Shown here one piece after another: positions 22,230-36,493 of a stretch of 64,000 nt of DNA (positions are counted from its first letter, which is position 1; each line of letters opens with the position of its first letter). Where the stretch lies: the NCBI GenBank assembly GCA_014529385.2, contig CM043945.1, positions 140,718,241 to 140,782,240 on the forward strand. The letters are read 5' to 3'. Origin of the DNA: Adiantum capillus-veneris (taxonomy: Eukaryota; Streptophyta; Polypodiopsida; Polypodiales; Pteridaceae). The position numbers were made by a program, and so were the translations under genes. Under the pieces are notes generated by a model. The model saw only the letters and a program-made list of their open reading frames with translations, did no database searches and was not told where the DNA came from.

Positions 22230-22870
22230 CTAGTCAGACGTCTCATCACGTCCAAGCGGCGTATCTGTCAGATTCTGCAAAAAAAGACAATAAGACAGCT
22301 TTCAGTAAGTATAAACATATAACGACATTTATAAAACAATACAAAAAATAGAAAAGAGTAAACGCTAATACTAACCATGCCGCCGCGAGAACTGAGAATG
22401 TCCATCAGGGCGTTTAAGCCCTTCCTGCCTGTGTACTCACGCTCGTACGGTGTGGGATCACGTCCTGTCATCGACCACTGTCAAAACATACAAAGATTTC
22501 ATTATGTTAGAATTAAAAAACTCATAAACCCTAAACTATCGAACATAAAGAGCAATGTGAAAACACTTACAAAATCGGCCTCAAATGATGCCCATCCACC
22601 GCTCCCCAAGTGGTGCGAGCTCCCTGCCTCTACTCGCGCTCTGGCTGCATCCTTTTGTTGCTTCCACTTGTCGGGATTCTCGCGCGTTGCTTTCTTCGCA
22701 TTCTTCCAATCTTCTTTGGCCAGCCAATCTGGCCTGTTCCACCCATTCTTGATTGCTTTTTGCACTTCGGAACGCTTGTGTTTGCAGTATTCACGCATTC
22801 GAATCTTCATCAGGTCTTCATTGAAGCGCTGATCCCGTGTTGGAACGGGAAACTCATCATGAAGTATGCT
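22230..22870 (-). CDS. CACTA-type transposase-associated gene, 3' exons (Transposase_24-like)
   Basis: Three exons can be joined with phase kept. The first (about 22870 down to 22571) encodes a basic helical segment and NPDKWKQQKDAARARV, with a following HHLGSGGWASFEADF. This resembles the Transposase_24 (Ptta/En/Spm) pattern of NxEKW...NxAxR...H..GS. It ends at a GTAAGT donor. The second exon, 22477-22376, starts after TTTTGACAG and encodes WSMTGRDPTPYEREYTGRK and more, ending ATG|GTTAGT. The third, 22274-22230, starts after TTTTTTGCAG and ends in TAG. Its 5' exons are uncertain. The family assignment is an inference from motif spacing. Confidence 0.6.
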
Positions 22871-23935
22871 GATGACTCTGTTTTCTCACCAACTTTCTCC
22901 AAGTCAAGACACAAACACCCTACATGCTCTTTCTTCTTGAGTCCGGATCGCTTCCCATTGAGGTTGACGGGAGCAAAGCGAACCCCGAACCCCCGACGGC
23001 CTCTAAAACACCGGGGACTGAATGGCGCGCCTCGAGCCTGTCATGGTAAAGCAAACAGGGGGCACAACCTAGCTTGAGCGGCTAGGACGCAAACAACACA
23101 CCACCATAACAAAAATTTCATACCGCGCCCATGCTTGTGTGCATCTTATGTGTAGTGTGCAGCTTATCCTATAAGCATGCAACGACCTAACTGTATAACG
23201 CTCTCATCGCGAGAGGTAACAGAAAATACAAGCCACATCTGGCCTCACCTACCGTGTAGGGGGTCGTAACTGTACGGAAATGACCTAAATATGGCTCCTT
23301 GCTGGTGAATTAAGGCTTAGATTTGAGTTTCTCGTAGTCGTGGTGTGTGATGGATGTGTAAGGACGGAAGCGTACTTTATACCACATGGTTAGCATGCCT
23401 TGCATGGAAAAGTGGAAGCCCGTGGCTACCGTGACCGTCATAAATGTAAAAGTGTACACTAGAAGTGCCTTGCATCGACTAGACTGGTAGGGATTCGTTG
23501 AGATGATATCCTGATTAATGTAGGTGCTCCACTACTCTTGACGTCAAAGCAATCGTAGGACAAATTAGAAGTCTTGTCATATGAAATGGACCAAGCATTT
23601 GGCGTTGTGGAATGAAAAGAAAATTATGTGACACATATATCATATACACCCTAAGTCAATAATCCTGCACGCACCTCATAATATTGTCGACTAAGCATAT
23701 AAGCCAAGATTATGGACTAGTCGTACCAAAAATTTTGATATCAGAAAAGAAATCAGGGCATAACGGTACCCAATGCCAAAAAATGGACAATACTCTGAAA
23801 AGCCACATGCACATATGAAGACAAATAACTATTGTGCCGTGCACCAAAACTGGAGTGTATGTCTGTAACTACTGTGCCCTGCACCAAAACCGGAGTTTAT
23901 GTCGAATCGCGAACTAATGCATCATGCTTACGTTA
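22871..23935. other. Probable intron or unassigned sequence of the CACTA-type region
   Basis: No frame is convincing. A phrase near 23147-23186 (GCATCTTATG then TGCAGCTTATCCTATAAGC) recurs inverted near 46140-46190, so part of it is a dispersed repeat. Confidence 0.4.
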
Positions 23936-24456
23936 TCAGACATGTGGACACTGCTTATTTTGATGTGTTCCTAAGCAAATAAAGCAAAATTTTTGACTTT
24001 TTGCACGTTGAAAGTCGGATTGTGATAGTCGCTTCCTAACCACGCTGGTGACGACCATACTTGTTCCTACCACCGAATTATTTTGTGCATGTTGGACCTC
24101 TTTGGTCATAACTGGTGGATAGGCAACCTCTTGGGTTTCCAGCAAGTGAGAAGTTGATCCTGGTAGTGTATTGTAAAAATTAATAGTTTGAGATTTTCCA
24201 CTTGTGTAGACAATATTTGGACCCGTACAGCTAACTTGCGAAATCGGGCATCAAAAGTTTGCCAGTCCTGTCGAGTGACAAACTCCATTGCATCCGGAAA
24301 GTCACTATCATCCTCCAAAATATCAAACACGCTCTGAGGAGGAGGCGTACATACTCGTGGAGAGAAAGATAGACTGCCTGTCGTCCCGGTTGCCATGTGC
24401 GTACCCTCAGTAAGAGTATCCGACCCCGTAGCATCGACAAGTGAAGTAGACTCCAA
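23931..24456 (-). pseudogene. Unrecognised minus-strand coding region with a CCHC-like end
   Basis: Read leftwards from 24456, a frame gives MESTSLVDATGSDTL, a Pro-rich acidic part (PPPQSVFDILEDDSDF) and then FVTRQDWQTFDARFRKLAVRVQ. Near 24140-24160 the frame shifts. It then ends with KFCFICLGTHQNKQCPHV and a TGA just before 23936. The cysteine/histidine spacing (CX2CX3HX4C) is close to a zinc knuckle but one residue short. It could be a gag-like protein or a 5' exon of the CACTA gene downstream. I do not recognise it. Confidence 0.4.
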
Positions 24457-24488
24457 CTATTCGAAGTCAAACATGTGTTGATCATCAA

Positions 24489-25697
24489 TTTATGTGTTCA
24501 TGACAAAGACGTGTTGTGCGAACAAAAGAGAAAACAATACCTTGGATTGCGGAAAGGCTCGTAGCCGTATTAAACACAGAAACTCGTAGCAGAGGTCGTG
24601 CTACCTCCGCCGGAGGTTGTAAAAACAATTACCTGATATTGAGAGTACTGCGAAGTGTGATAAGCCTTGCTAATATAGGTAATTCAAATTTTCTGCCATA
24701 TAGGTAATTCCGCAATTCCTTGGTAGCCGAATCAATTATACTTGCAATCGTTAATTGATTTTGAAAGGTAATTGTACGTTGAACTCCCGTCGGAATGCTT
24801 TTCTTAAATCTCTGAGTTTTTGCGCGTAATACGGAGAGAATTTGGCGCTCGAAGTTTGTGCCGGCCGTGTCGAGATGCCGCACCTCTTCGGACCTTGCCG
24901 AATCCGCACACGAGGAAGGGGGTGGGGTACCCCACTGTGGGTACCACCCCTTGTTGTTGAAAATAGGGTGTGGCCACTAACCCCCAAGGGGATTGGGCAT
25001 CCGTGTAATGGGAAAAAACAAGCGCACAGTGGATATGGCCGCTCACAGCAGCGCATGAGCAAGGAAACCGTCCATGGTGGCCACTGAGGTGATCTAGGGG
25101 CTTCGGCCCAAGGTCGTGAAATGCTCCCCCGCCCGACGTGCACCGTAGATCCCGCAAAGGGTGATTTTAACGCAGGTCCACCTCGGCGGCTCCTCCTTGC
25201 AAGGGGGGTTGCCCACGGACTGCCTGCCTGTCGTCTTCCCCACCACAGGAGAGGTGTTCCACGGTTTGGTGACCCCAACATGCAACTTTCTCATACAAGG
25301 TTGTGTGGATCCCCTCCTCCACAGCTATGCCTTTCCCAAAAAAAGAACCAAGCTCTTGATATCAATATTAGACAAGGGGAACTAGAACCTAGGAGTCCAC
25401 CACTCAACCACCCACTATATAGCATGACCCCTGGCCCTTTGCCCTAGTTGGACTCCCTTTCCACACTGCCTAGCCCGGCCTTGCCCTTTTCTAGTCCGGC
25501 CTTGCCGTTGTCCTGACACATTGTAGTGCTAGCCGAACCGCCAAGAGACAGAGGGAGAGTCCGATAATTTTGCCCATCACCCAGGAAGCAGGACCTACTT
25601 ACGTGAGCGGTTGCAGCTCATACCAGCTCAATAGCATCGTGCAAGTTGATGTTTTCTCGGCATCACCTGCAAACGTATGGTCCACAAGCCATCATTT

Positions 25698-25700
<3 letters not shown>
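24489..25700. other. Unassigned stretch with a GC-rich block
   Basis: The part at about 24840-25300 is clearly richer in G and C than its surroundings. It has overlapping open frames on both strands, none resembling a protein I know. It may be transposon-internal or captured sequence. Confidence 0.35.
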
Positions 25701-27545
<1,845 letters not shown>

Positions 27546-28126
27546 TGCTTGCCCGAGTAGCAGTTGCAATGGCCAGCTATAGTTACAACAATAACAAGAT
27601 GTGACAAGCTACAATTGACGATCGCTCTCTCTGTGGTGAGCTACACTTGGAAATTTAATGAGCTATGACGTGTCTTTGTTTTGGATGGGTAAGCATTCCA
27701 AGATATAGTTGAAAACTTGATGAGCTATGATTAGTGTATGTGTGTGTGCGAGTGTGTGTGGTGGGTTGGTTAGCATGCCGATTGGAAGGTGCAGCCTACA
27801 AATTTCCCGTTGTTCCCATCGTAGAAGGTCACAAAGCCCTACTCACTGCTTGGCTGCACGAAGAGTCCATGACAAAGAGGATGCATACAAAAGAGATTGT
27901 ATCCACGTGGATGGTGATCAAAGGACTCACAAAGAGAAGGATGATTGCAAGGATAGATACAATGGTTATGTTGGCAATGAGGACGATGATGAATTATTTC
28001 ACTTGCATGAGGATGATGAATGTTGTCACCTACGCTAGCCTATGTGGTCCTTAAAAGTCCAAGGGCCTCTAGACACGTGGAAATACAGAGGGGGTTGAGA
28101 AGGCACCATAGCCAAAAACTTCTTGC
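27546..28126. other. Unassigned stretch
   Basis: No supported gene. A short GT-rich tract lies near 27737-27760. Confidence 0.4.
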
Positions 28127-28459
28127 TTACAATAGCAAATAGATAGTGGCATTAGGGAGGACAGAGAGACAAATGTGGCACTCCTTAGTGCCACAACATA
28201 GGTAGAGGAACAGGATCAAGGCCATGGTCCAGAGAGAGGGGAAGAACATGCTAAAGTAGTCTAGAGAATCATGGGCAAGCCCATGGTTGGAGTATCCAAA
28301 AATGAGTGCATTCCATGTGATTATACTTTGAACCAGGAACTGATTCAAAAAACTCTTCGTCGTGTGTTCTGGTGCTGCACTAAATATATATACAGTTGAG
28401 TAGGGCATTTCACGAAGGATTGTTCTTTGCAGACAAGCCTTTTTCGAGGATGAGGGCAT
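28127..28459 (-). pseudogene. PPR-like protein fragment
   Basis: Pentatricopeptide repeat proteins bind organellar RNA. On the minus strand at about 28327-28244 the frame encodes IITWNALIFGYSNHGLAHDS and then LDYFSMF. This matches the P/L repeat pattern W-N-A-L-I-x-G-Y-x-x-x-G-x-x-x-x-A/S-L-x-x-F. A phrase ending LYLCCGT follows about 20 residues later, as the next helix would. Only about one repeat is readable, with no start, targeting peptide or further repeats, so it is a relic. Confidence 0.55.
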
Positions 28460-29749
28460 ACAGGTGGTGGCTCAGGACATTTACTCATCGCTGTCATTTT
28501 TGTTATGTATATCAATTGCCAAGTCTTATAAGTGCCCTGCCTGGTTTTGTGGTGTGAAATGGGGATATAACTTGCGGAAGTACTGCTCGGAAGCCCACAC
28601 TGATGTGTGTTGTTGTCAACCTCACTAGCTGGCTTGCAAACAAGCCCAGCCTTACCACTCATGGGCTCCAGGCTCCTGCTCCTCTACTTTGTATCGACAA
28701 CAAAATGATATCTAGACACTCTCGACCTTGCAAGAATAAGTGCTATCTCCAACTCCAAACGTTGCTCGGGATCTGCGTGTGGATCTTTTTGCTTGCATGT
28801 GCACGAACATTGTACCTCTCAACAAACTTTGATTGGAGGTTGTGAGCGGGATGGAAATACACACAACATCTCTATAATCACCCGACACACACTCTTGAGA
28901 TAATACACACACACACACACACTATGGGGAACCACTCGGCTTACACAACCCACCTGACCAGGACAACGAACACACCGATGGAGTGAGAGGAGAGAAACTT
29001 TCCATTTGCCCACTCAACACACACACACACACACACAACAAATCAGCTTAAAGGAGGAAGATTTTTTATGCTTGATACAATTGAGCTTGGGCCGACACCA
29101 ATGGGGCAAATAGCTCACACCATATGGATGAAATATGCCGATACAATCACAAATTTGAGCAGAGGCTTTGCTCACATGAGAAACTTACACAGCCAAAAAA
29201 ACAAGAAAAAAAAGAGAAATTCAGCAAAATGGACTGAACCATTGCATTCGCAATGGCCAAAAACCCCAGTCTACAATATCAAAGTGCTCAAATCCGCGCT
29301 CAAATGAGCAGTTTATGGCCAAAACAGGCTCCAAAAATAGCAAAAACTGGGTAGCGGATCTTCATCCTCTTCTCTCTATGTTTTTCTAGTTTTTTCTCAG
29401 GTTTTTTAGCGTCCACATTTTACTTTATCCCCTGGGCACCTTTGGCCTTTTGATTGACCTCAAACGGACCCCGAACAGACCAAAAAATGGCCACGTAGTG
29501 CGTTTTTGTTACCTTTCTACATCCATCCACACACCTGGCACTCATTTATCCCAATAATGCATCCCACAATCACATGAAGTGCCCCCAAATATAGTTCTCA
29601 TGGTGACCTTACTGCATAATTCATCACAAGGAAGCACGGATGTTGTGTCCTCGCTTATCCACGTCAAATCTTGATCCCATTCGACCTCCTCATGCCACTG
29701 GATGTCATTTGACGTACCTGCTTACCTCATGGCGTGATCCTGCAAATAT
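28460..29749. other. Unassigned stretch with AC microsatellites
   Basis: Short (AC)n tracts at about 28904-28922 and 29017-29038. No gene recognised. Confidence 0.4.
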
Positions 29750-30520
29750 ATTCCTTGAGAAGTTTTCATTATCTTTGCTAAATCCTTATCTTGCATCTGT
29801 CCATAATGTTCCAATGCGCTCATCCTATCCAGCTGAACCTCTTGTAATTGTAAGAGCCTCTCTTTGAATGCATCATTGGACTACCCAAGAAACTTTTCTA
29901 GCATCTTCACCGCAGGCAACTCTACTTCCACAAGCTATAGTTCTTCCTTTCAATATACCAAATGAAATGGAGTAAACCATGTACCTGTCTTCATTGAAGT
30001 ACGGTAAGCCCATAATGCACTAGGCAATGCCAAATCCCAATTCTTTCCTTGGTGCTCTGTCACTTTCGAAAGAATTTGTACCAACTCACCATTGAATCTT
30101 TCATTTAAGCCATTACATTTTGGATAATAAAGAGTTGTATACTGGTGCCTAATCTTCATCTTTGTGCATAAAAAGTCTAATAGTTTAGCTCTAAATCCTG
30201 GCCCCTTATCCGAAAGTAGCTCTAGTGGCACCCCAAACTTGCAACATATTTCATCGTACACAAATTTTTCCACATCCTTTGCAAAGATTTGTTTTACTGC
30301 TATAGCCTCTGCCCATCTAGAGAGATAGTTCACTGCAGTCAAAATATAGCTTTTGCCCCTGCTTGTGATAGGTAATGGGCCTATTGCATCAATCCCCCAC
30401 TTTTCAAACACATCAAATGCCATAATGGTTTTTCGTAGCTTTGTATTCAACACTCTCTTCCCAAATGATTGACATCTGTTGCAGAATCTATGAGTCCTAT
30501 GATGAGAGATGAGCTACACT
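29750..30520 (-). pseudogene. Ty3/gypsy integrase fragment
   Basis: Minus-strand reading starts near 30520 with the zinc-binding end (FCNRCQSFGK). It then gives the catalytic core: KWGIDAIGPLP with the first Asp, LLSDKGPGFRA with the second, and YYPKCNGLNERFNG with the Glu, all three acids present. The long open frame ends after TPFHLVY at 29950. The former frame continues past stops through VEVELPAVKMLEKF and ERLLQLQEVQLDRMSALEHY to about 29750. No LTR, RT or gag is attached. It belongs to the same broad gypsy group as G1 integrase but is not a copy of it. Confidence 0.88.
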
Positions 30521-31172
30521 AGCTAGACACTACTATACAGATAGGTAGACCCATGCTAGTTTTGTGTGGTGAGAGGATGGAATTTTGCACATTTCATTAT
30601 CCGAGCCAATTAATTTTCCTTGAAAAACTCAAGAGCTTTGTTTAGGATCCTTCTACACATCAGCACTTTTTTCCCTTTTGGGTTTCTCCCTCTAGACATT
30701 TAGGTTTGAGACCTTAGTATAGGATTTCTTTTTATTTGCATTTAGGTAATAAAATTTCAGTTTTATGCTTACACACCTTTGTAGGTGATAGTGTTTTGTT
30801 TATGATTTTGTAGCAAAGATGGACTTGAGCTTTCACAAACCATGGATACCTTGAGCTTCAACAGTGCATATTTGCTTCCACAGCTATTGAGTAGATCCAT
30901 CACATACCTCCAAGTGTACTACTTCTCATTAGTCATGTTTGTGGACATTTATATTTGTTGATTGTGGTTTTTCATGGTTTGATTGAGTGCATTTAGTTAT
31001 TTTTTGTTATTTGCCATTATAGATGTATAATTTGTCTTTGCTTTAGTTAATTGACGTAGAGTTTAGTCTTATCGATGAGCCTTGAGGTTAGGAGGCAGTG
31101 ACTTTAGGTTAGCTCTATTACTTGACACTTAGTCCTAGTTAGTAAAATTGTTTCAATGTTTGAGGCCTTAGA
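30521..31172. other. Unassigned AT-rich stretch
   Basis: No gene or element end recognised. Confidence 0.45.
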
Positions 31173-31345
31173 AGTGTTTTAGACACAGAGAGTCTTGCTT
31201 ACTTAAACAACAAAGAACACTAGTGAGAATACAAAGAAAATGGAAGCAAAAAACAAGAGTGTCACAAGTGTTTTAGACACAGAGAGTCTTGCTTACTTAA
31301 ACAACAAAGAACACTAGTGAGAATACAAAGAAAATGGAAGCAAAA
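31173..31345. repeat. Direct duplication, period 94 bp
   Basis: A segment of about 77 bp beginning AGTGTTTTAGACACAGAGAG occurs at 31173 and again at 31267 with no visible mismatch. That indicates a recent local duplication. Confidence 0.95.
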
Positions 31346-31585
31346 TTAATTTTAGCAAGTGCAAGTTATTTGTCCTTAATGGCAGTGTAGCATTTCATAA
31401 TTATTTGCCTTTACTCATTACCACATACATGATTTTCCTTTCCCATATTCTTTATTACCATATGATTGAGCTTGCTACCTCTTTTTTTTTTTTTTGGTAG
31501 CACCAACAAGAAGCAACATATGATCTTTAGCGATGCTATTTTTAGCATACATTGCTTCTTTTTTGACATGCATATCATTTGTATA

Positions 31586-31864
31586 TGTAGACATGTAGTA
31601 GTGTTAGTGTGTATACGCACTTCACCAGGGGCACTTTTCTCCCACTGGGTTTTTCCCCTTGGACATCTGGTGTGAAAGGACACCTTATCTCTTAGGGTTT
31701 CATATAAGCTTTGTAGCTTTGAGTTTGTATATACACTATTATTCCAATACAGAGAGATAGACTATAGAGATCTCGTACGCAAGCTCTGTGTCTTCTCCTT
31801 CTCCATCTTCTTCCTACTCTGAGTTGTTGTCTTCCTTATGTTTCCTGTTTCATCATCTTCAACA
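31586..31864 (+). repeat. 5' LTR of C2
   Basis: TG...CA termini, flanked on the left by GTATA. A CATATAAGC box lies in mid-LTR. Confidence 0.95.
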
Positions 31865-31866
31865 AT

Positions 31867-31879
31867 TGGTATCACAGCA
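31867..31879 (+). other. Primer binding site of C2
   Basis: TGGTATCACAGCA follows the 5' LTR by two bases, a variant of the initiator tRNA-Met site. Confidence 0.85.
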
Positions 31880-32263
31880 AGGTGATTTCCAGAGCCACTA
31901 CTTGTGTTTTCGCGTCCGCGCGAGCAATCGCAGTTTTCAGGCAGTTTTCGGAAAATTTGCTCGTGGGAGCATCCCCGACGTTCCGGGAGTATTCTGATTA
32001 GGTGACCTGGGGTTTTACCCCCCTTTTGAAGCCATTCGAGCCCTCAGAATTTTGTTCTGAGCAGCGTAGCAGAAGTTACTTTTCGGAGGCGTTTAGATCA
32101 AGAGGGTGTGCTTTTTGACAGATTTTCTTTAGGTAAACAGTTCTTTTGGGAAGCAACTTGTCTTAGCTTTGTGCTGAGATTTTGTGTAGAGTTCTGCTTG
32201 CATTGGAGAGGATATTTGTGAATCTCTTGGAGGTTATTTTTCTCTCTTGTGTGCATCCACAGT

Positions 32264-33541
32264 ATGGCTCAATCTACGGAGAAAGAGATTTTTGGTGCGT
32301 TTACATCTGAAGACAAATTGGATGGTACCAACTATTCTCTTTGGTTTTTTATGGACAAAAATGTTTTGTTTGGTAAAGGATTGTGGGATTATGTATCTGG
32401 AGATGAAGTTCGTCCAGGTAGCATTGCACCTGCCACGCCTGGACGTGGTGCAGCTGTTGGTGCAGGACCCTCACAAGTCACTCCAGAGAAAAAGAGATGG
32501 GATACTAAAGATGCACAAGCTATGGCTGTGATTGCCTTAACCATAAAGAGGACAATCACACCACATATAAGATCTTGTAGAACTTCTGAGGATGCTTGGA
32601 ACACTCTGCAAGCTATGTTTGGAGGAAGAAACGCTGCCAGAATAGAGTTTTTGAAGAAACAACTTGACAAAATACAGATGGACGAAGGTGACGATATTGT
32701 CGAGCATCTTACAAAAATCAGGGATCTTAAAGAGCAATTGCTTAGCATTGATGAAGTGATTCCAGAGAAGGACTTGGTTTCCAAAACACTCAATTCACTA
32801 CCACCATCTTATCTGACTTTTCAGACTTCTTTGACTCTGTCTTTGCGAGCTAATCCTGAGCCTCTTCATTTTGAAGAGTTAGTGGCTTTGCTATTGCAGG
32901 AGGATCAATCACGTAAGAACAAGTCTTTACAGGTGGACGGTATGGATCATGCTCTTGTTGTACAGAACAAAAACAAGGGTAAAGAGAGTGCTCCTTACTC
33001 CAAGTCTAGTGCAGGACAATCTTCAGAGAAGTCTAAAGGTGATTCCGACAAGTCCAAGAAGAAAGGTAAATGTCACTACTGCAAGAAACCTGGTCACTAC
33101 ATTAGTGAGTGTAAAAAGCGAATTGCTAAAGAAAAGAAGAAAGAGTCAAGTTTGGTTGTTTCAGCTTTTGGTGATTCTTCTACAGCTAAAGAAGAGTCTG
33201 CAAACTTTGTGCATGATTATTATGCTTTCGTAGTATGTTCAGATTTTTCTGCTTACAGTGTTGACGAGACACAAATGATTTGGTACTTTGATAGTGGTGC
33301 ATCCAGGCATATTACTTCAAGGAAGGATTTGTTTTGTTCATTGGATGCAGCTCCAGCAGGAAAGAAGGTGACATGTGCAAATAATGCTTCTTATCCAATC
33401 AAAGGCGTTGGTAAGATTTTGATTACCATTTCACATGGTTCAGATTTATGCTTGCCAGATGTCTTATATGTTCTAGGGATCAAGAAGAATTTGTTGTCTG
33501 TATCCTCTCTTGCAAAAAAATGGTCTTCGGGTCATTTTTGA
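32264..33541 (+). pseudogene. gag-pol: C2 gag and protease
   Basis: The ATG at 32264 (MAQSTEKEIF) opens a copia Gag with LDGTNYSLWFFMDKNVLF, GLWDYVSG and the UBN2-type middle (LKKQLDKIQM, LNSLPPSYLTFQTSL). The zinc knuckle is CHYCKKPGHYISEC (CX2CX4HX4C). The protease follows with WYFDSGASRHIT. At a run of seven A at about 33515-33521 the frame slips by one base, so this frame ends early at 33541 and the polyprotein continues in the frame of 33510. Confidence 0.93.
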
Positions 33542-36446
33542 GGATGACAGATGTGTTGTACGAGATCGAGAGAATGGTTATTCTCTTATCACTACAGGTA
33601 CGCTGGAAAATGGACTATTTGTGCTAGATCGTTATGAAAAGAAAATTCAGGTATGTATTGCAGAAACAAAGACTCAGGCCATGCAGGATGCTGAGTTGTG
33701 GCATGCTAGATTTGGGCATGTTAGTTATGGCAGTTTGATGACTTTACAATGTCATAATATGGTGCATGATTTTTCTTTATTGGAGATGCCACCAAGACAT
33801 GTATGTGAAGGTTGCGTTCTTGGAAAGATGCACAGATTTTCATTTTCGCAGGATGGTTCAGTTAGAGGGACACGAAAGTTGCAGCTTGTACATAGTGATG
33901 TATGTGGTCCTATGAGGACACCATCTATAGGAAACAGCCTTTATTTTGTGACCTTCATTGATGACTTTTCCAGGTTTTGTTGGGTGTATCCACTCAAAGC
34001 AAAGTCAGATGTGTTTGCAGTTTTTCAAGATTATGTCACCATGGTTGAAAATGAAACAGGTTGCAAAGTACAGACTCTTCGTACCGATCGAGGAGGTGAA
34101 TACATGTCAGGTGCATTTAAGGATTTTTTGGGAAAGAAAGGAATTAAACACCAATGCACTATGCCATACACACCACAACAGAATGGTGTTGCAGAAAGGA
34201 AGAACAAGTCTTTAATGGAGATGGCTAGATGTATGCTCAAGGCTAAGAGTTTGCCTCATAAGCTATGGATGGAGGCAGTTGCTTGTGCAACACATGTTTT
34301 GAACATGTGTCCTACTCGTGCCTTGAAGACCATTACTCCATATGAAGCTTGGTATGACAGAAAACCTTCAGTCAGTTATCTTCGTGTTTTTGGTTGTCTT
34401 GCTTATGCTCACATCCCTCAGCAGTTACGTGGGAAGCTTGATGATAAGGCAATCAAATGTATATTTGTGGGGTATAGTAGTGGAAGTAAAGGTTATAGAC
34501 TTTACAATCCTGCTACAAACAAGATTTTTGAAAGTCGTGATGTAATTTTTGCAGAAACTACTACTCAACCTATGGTTGCTTTTGATGTACCTCATATGCA
34601 GACACATGATGTATTTGAAGGTTTGCTTCCTTCTTTTGTGGAGAATCAAGAATCACAATAGGTTGATAATCTTGATCAATCTTTGGATCAGCATGTGACA
34701 CCTCATTATGTAGAGGAAATTGTGCGTGAAGAGCAAGACATTCTCAGGGAAGAAATAACCTTGCCTAAATGGGTTCAGAAAGCTTTGCAGGATAGCAAGT
34801 TGGATGCACCGTTGCCACGAAAAACACGTGTTGGTACTACTTTTGGCAGAGAGCAAGTAGATTTGTCTTGCTTTAGCACTCTTTGTGATGCAGATGAGCC
34901 TGATTCATTTGAACAAGCTTTAGAGTGTGTTCAGTGGAAAGATGCTATGGAGCAAGAAATTGATTCTATTCATAAGAATCATACATGGGATCTAGTGGAC
35001 CTGCCTACTGGTAAAAAGCCTATTGGTACAAAGTGGGTTTTTAAGGTAAAAAGGAAACAAGATGGTACTATTGACAGGTACAAAGCAAGGCTTGTGGCAA
35101 AAGGCTATGCGCAACAGAAAGGCATAGATTATGATGAAACCTTTGCTCCTACTTCTCGTGCGTCCACAGTTAGATCACTAGTTGCAATTGCTGCTCATCA
35201 TGGTTGGAAAGTGCATCAGTTGGATATCAAAACTTCTTTTTTGAATGGTGATTTGCAGGAAGAAGTTTATGTAAGTCAACCAAGTGGTTTTGTTGTAAAA
35301 GGTCAAGAGCAAAAGGTATGTAGATTGCGTAAAGCTTTGTATGGTCTCAAACAGGCTCCAAGAGCATGGTATGAGAAGATACATACTTATTTGATTGGCC
35401 AGGGATTTCAGAATAGTCCAACAGAAAGTACTTTGTATGTCAAAAAGAGAGATGGAGTTCTCATTATGCTAACACTTTATGTGGATGATATGCTTCTTAC
35501 AGGAAATACTGCAGATGAAATTGAAGCGTTTAAAGATGCTTTGAGAAAAACCTTTGAGATGTCTGATCTTCGTTTGCTACATTATTACTTGGGTATTCAG
35601 TTTGTGCAATCAGAGGATGGCATATACATGTTGCAGGAAAAATATTTGCATAAAATTTTGGACAAGTTTGGCATGCAAAATTGTAAACCAATCTCTACAC
35701 CCGTAGAAACTGGATCAAAGTTGAACATGCACGATGCTGGAGAACCATTTGATGTACATACTTATGCAGCAGCGGTTGGTTGCTTGATATATTTGGCAGG
35801 CAACACTCATCCAGACATTCAATTTGTGGTTTCACAAGCAAGCAGATTTATGCACAGCCCAGGTATGCATCATTGGCAAGCTGTGAAGCGCATACTTCGT
35901 TACCTTTCAGGTACCCCTAATCTTGCCATGTTCTTTCCAAGGGGGGATATGTATGGAAAGCACAGTTCTATGCAGCTTCTTGGTTACAGCGATTCAAATT
36001 GGGCTGGTGATTTTGACACACGACATTCCACAAGTGGCAATTGTTTTTTCTTGGGAAATACATGTATATCTTGGCTAAGCAAGAAGCAACCCACAGTGGC
36101 TACATCAACTTGTGAAGCTGATTACAGGGCAGCTTTCACGGCAACAGTTGATTGTGTATGGATACGCAGGTTATTGGCAGATCTTTGTGAGTGTCAACAG
36201 GCACCCACTACCATTTTCACTGACAGTCAGAGTGCTATGGCAGTCGCAAGGAATCCAGTATTTCATGCAAGAACAAAGCACATAGAGGTTCACTACCACT
36301 ATGTCAGGGAAAGGCTACATGCAGGGGAGATCACACTAACTTACTGTCCTACACAGGATAACATTGCAGATCTATTTACGAAGGCATTATCACGAGAAAA
36401 TTTTGAAGCTTTTCGAAAAGCTTTGGGCTTACTCTCATACACATGA
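33510..36446 (+). pseudogene. pol: C2 pol: integrase, reverse transcriptase, RNase H
   Basis: Integrase has LWHARFGHV, the cysteine pair CEGCVLGK and the DDE in HSDVCGP, RTDRGGEYM and NGVAERKN. A TAG at 34659-34661 interrupts the frame (ESQ then stop), at a place where glutamine is likely. RT then reads WVFKVKRKQDG, RYKARLVAKGYAQQKG, QLDIKTSFLNGDLQEEV and an intact YVDD in LYVDDMLLTG. RNase H has SDSNWAGD, HSTSG, ISWLSKKQ, the end NIADLFTKALS and a TGA at 36444-36446. Apart from one slip and one stop, all catalytic residues are present. Confidence 0.95.
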
Positions 36447-36493
36447 TGATCTGCTACCTTGTACGGATTCACACTATCACTACAGGGGGGATT

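Noticed and set aside
24840-25300. GC-rich block as plastid, mitochondrial or ribosomal DNA
   Set aside because: I find no recognisable organelle gene, tRNA or rRNA signature in it.
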